This document shows, piece after piece, positions 5,485-5,745 of a stretch of DNA of 5,745 bases (positions are counted from its first letter, which is position 1; each line of letters begins with the position of its first letter). The notes beneath the pieces were generated by a model. That model was given only the letters and a program-made list of their open reading frames with translations. It was not told the DNA's origin and searched no databases. Made by a program: the position numbers and the translations under genes. The stretch lies in assembly GCA_012839145.1 (NCBI GenBank), contig DUNY01000358.1:1-5745 (forward strand), given 5' to 3'. Source of the stretch: Thermoanaerobacterales bacterium (lineage in GTDB: Bacteria > Bacillota > Thermosediminibacteria > Thermosediminibacterales > Tepidanaerobacteraceae).

Positions 5485-5610
5485 GGTCATAACACTCATG
5501 ATTGTTAACTTGAAAATAGGTCTAATATGTTAAGCTTATGGTGCCAGACACCATCGGGCGGCCATAAGACCATGATTGCTTAACTGTTAATACATTAAAA
5601 ACCTGACACC
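5485..5610. repeat. Two degenerate tandem repeat units overlapping the 3' end of the feoB-like gene
   Basis: Three blocks recur in the same order. Block A is GGyCATAAsAC followed by CATGATTG and TTAACT (5485-5510; 5560-5585). Block B is TAATA-nn-TTAA (5523-5533; 5588-5598). Block C is CCwGACACC (5544-5552; 5602-5610). Unit 1 is therefore about 5485-5552 and unit 2 about 5560-5610; they differ in length between blocks. Unit 1 also contains the hairpin ATGGTG-CCAGA-CACCAT (5539-5555). Unit 2 covers the stop codon and last codons of the feoB-like gene. No transposase is nearby. Confidence 0.55.
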
Positions 5611-5745
5611 TTGAGCGACGATAAAGCACACAATTATTCCCGTTATTGTGGAAACCAGAAAAGAAATAATTGTCCACCTGATGCTTTTGGTTTCTTTATA
5701 GATGGTCAGCAAGGTTGTGCCACAGGGAAAATGGTTCAGAGAAAA
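5587..5745 (-). CDS. C-terminal fragment of a membrane transporter, FeoB/gate-domain-like (5' part outside window)
   Basis: Only the last 52 codons are present; the frame is open to the right edge and ends in TAA at 5587-5589. The visible segment has FPCGTTLLTIYKETKS (6-21), then R23-W24-T25 and one hydrophobic stretch (about 25-45) before a short tail. A PC-x-x-T-hydrophobic-x-x-I-x-KET-x-S-x-(K/R)-W pattern followed by a final membrane helix is what I recall from the C-terminal gate region of ferrous iron transporter FeoB and stand-alone nucleoside-recognition/gate proteins. An Fe2+ transport role is an inference from this short match. The last codons (GVRFLMY) overlap a repeat unit, so the present C-terminus may have been altered. 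The downstream ferredoxin has its own promoter, so no operon is implied. Confidence 0.6.
   Translation of the reverse strand, partial: FSLNHFPCGTTLLTIYKETKSIRWTIISFLVSTITGIIVCFIVAQGVRFLMY

Noticed and set aside
1..5745. A hidden defence, phage, CRISPR or mobile system
   Set aside because: Every gene recognised is a metabolic, redox or membrane housekeeping type; no repeats of CRISPR form, no transposase, integrase or toxin-antitoxin pair was seen.

Overview
The window looks like chromosomal DNA from a low-GC Gram-positive anaerobe, probably a member of the Clostridia. The support is AT-rich intergenic DNA, strong AGGAGG-type ribosome binding sites, frequent GTG and TTG starts, a Thermotoga/clostridial-type single-cluster ferredoxin and U-tract terminators. 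The genus cannot be named from the sequence alone. All eight protein genes recognised lie on the minus strand, so transcription runs from high to low coordinates.

In transcription order, the right edge holds the last 52 codons of a membrane protein that resembles the C-terminus of FeoB or a related gate-domain transporter (5587-5745). A degenerate, tandemly duplicated repeat (5485-5610) overlaps its 3' end. Next comes a 62-residue [4Fe-4S] ferredoxin with its own promoter and a strong terminator. It is followed by a two-gene Entner-Doudoroff module, eda (KDPG aldolase) and kdgK (2-keto-3-deoxygluconate kinase), which ends at a clear intrinsic terminator (3172-3204). Together these two enzymes convert 2-keto-3-deoxygluconate to pyruvate and glyceraldehyde-3-phosphate, the last steps of uronate, pectin or gluconate breakdown. 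No upstream uronate genes, transporter or regulator lies in the window.

Beyond a 327-bp gap come apparently independent single genes: sfsA (DNA/RNA nuclease family), a Cof-type HAD phosphatase, an RDD-family membrane protein, and the 5' part of a cyclase/kynurenine-formamidase-like metal hydrolase that runs off the left edge. Most have their own recognisable promoter or leader, so this half is a set of housekeeping and accessory genes rather than one operon.

I found no CRISPR array, RNA gene, transposase, phage gene or novel multi-gene system. The less ordinary signals are in non-coding DNA: the duplicated repeat at the feoB-like 3' end, a pair of shared sequence boxes in the leaders of the RDD and cyclase genes, and a perfect 9-bp inverted repeat in front of eda-kdgK. 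Several annotated starts were moved downstream of the longest open frame because a strong ribosome binding site decides them (RDD gene, kdgK, eda).
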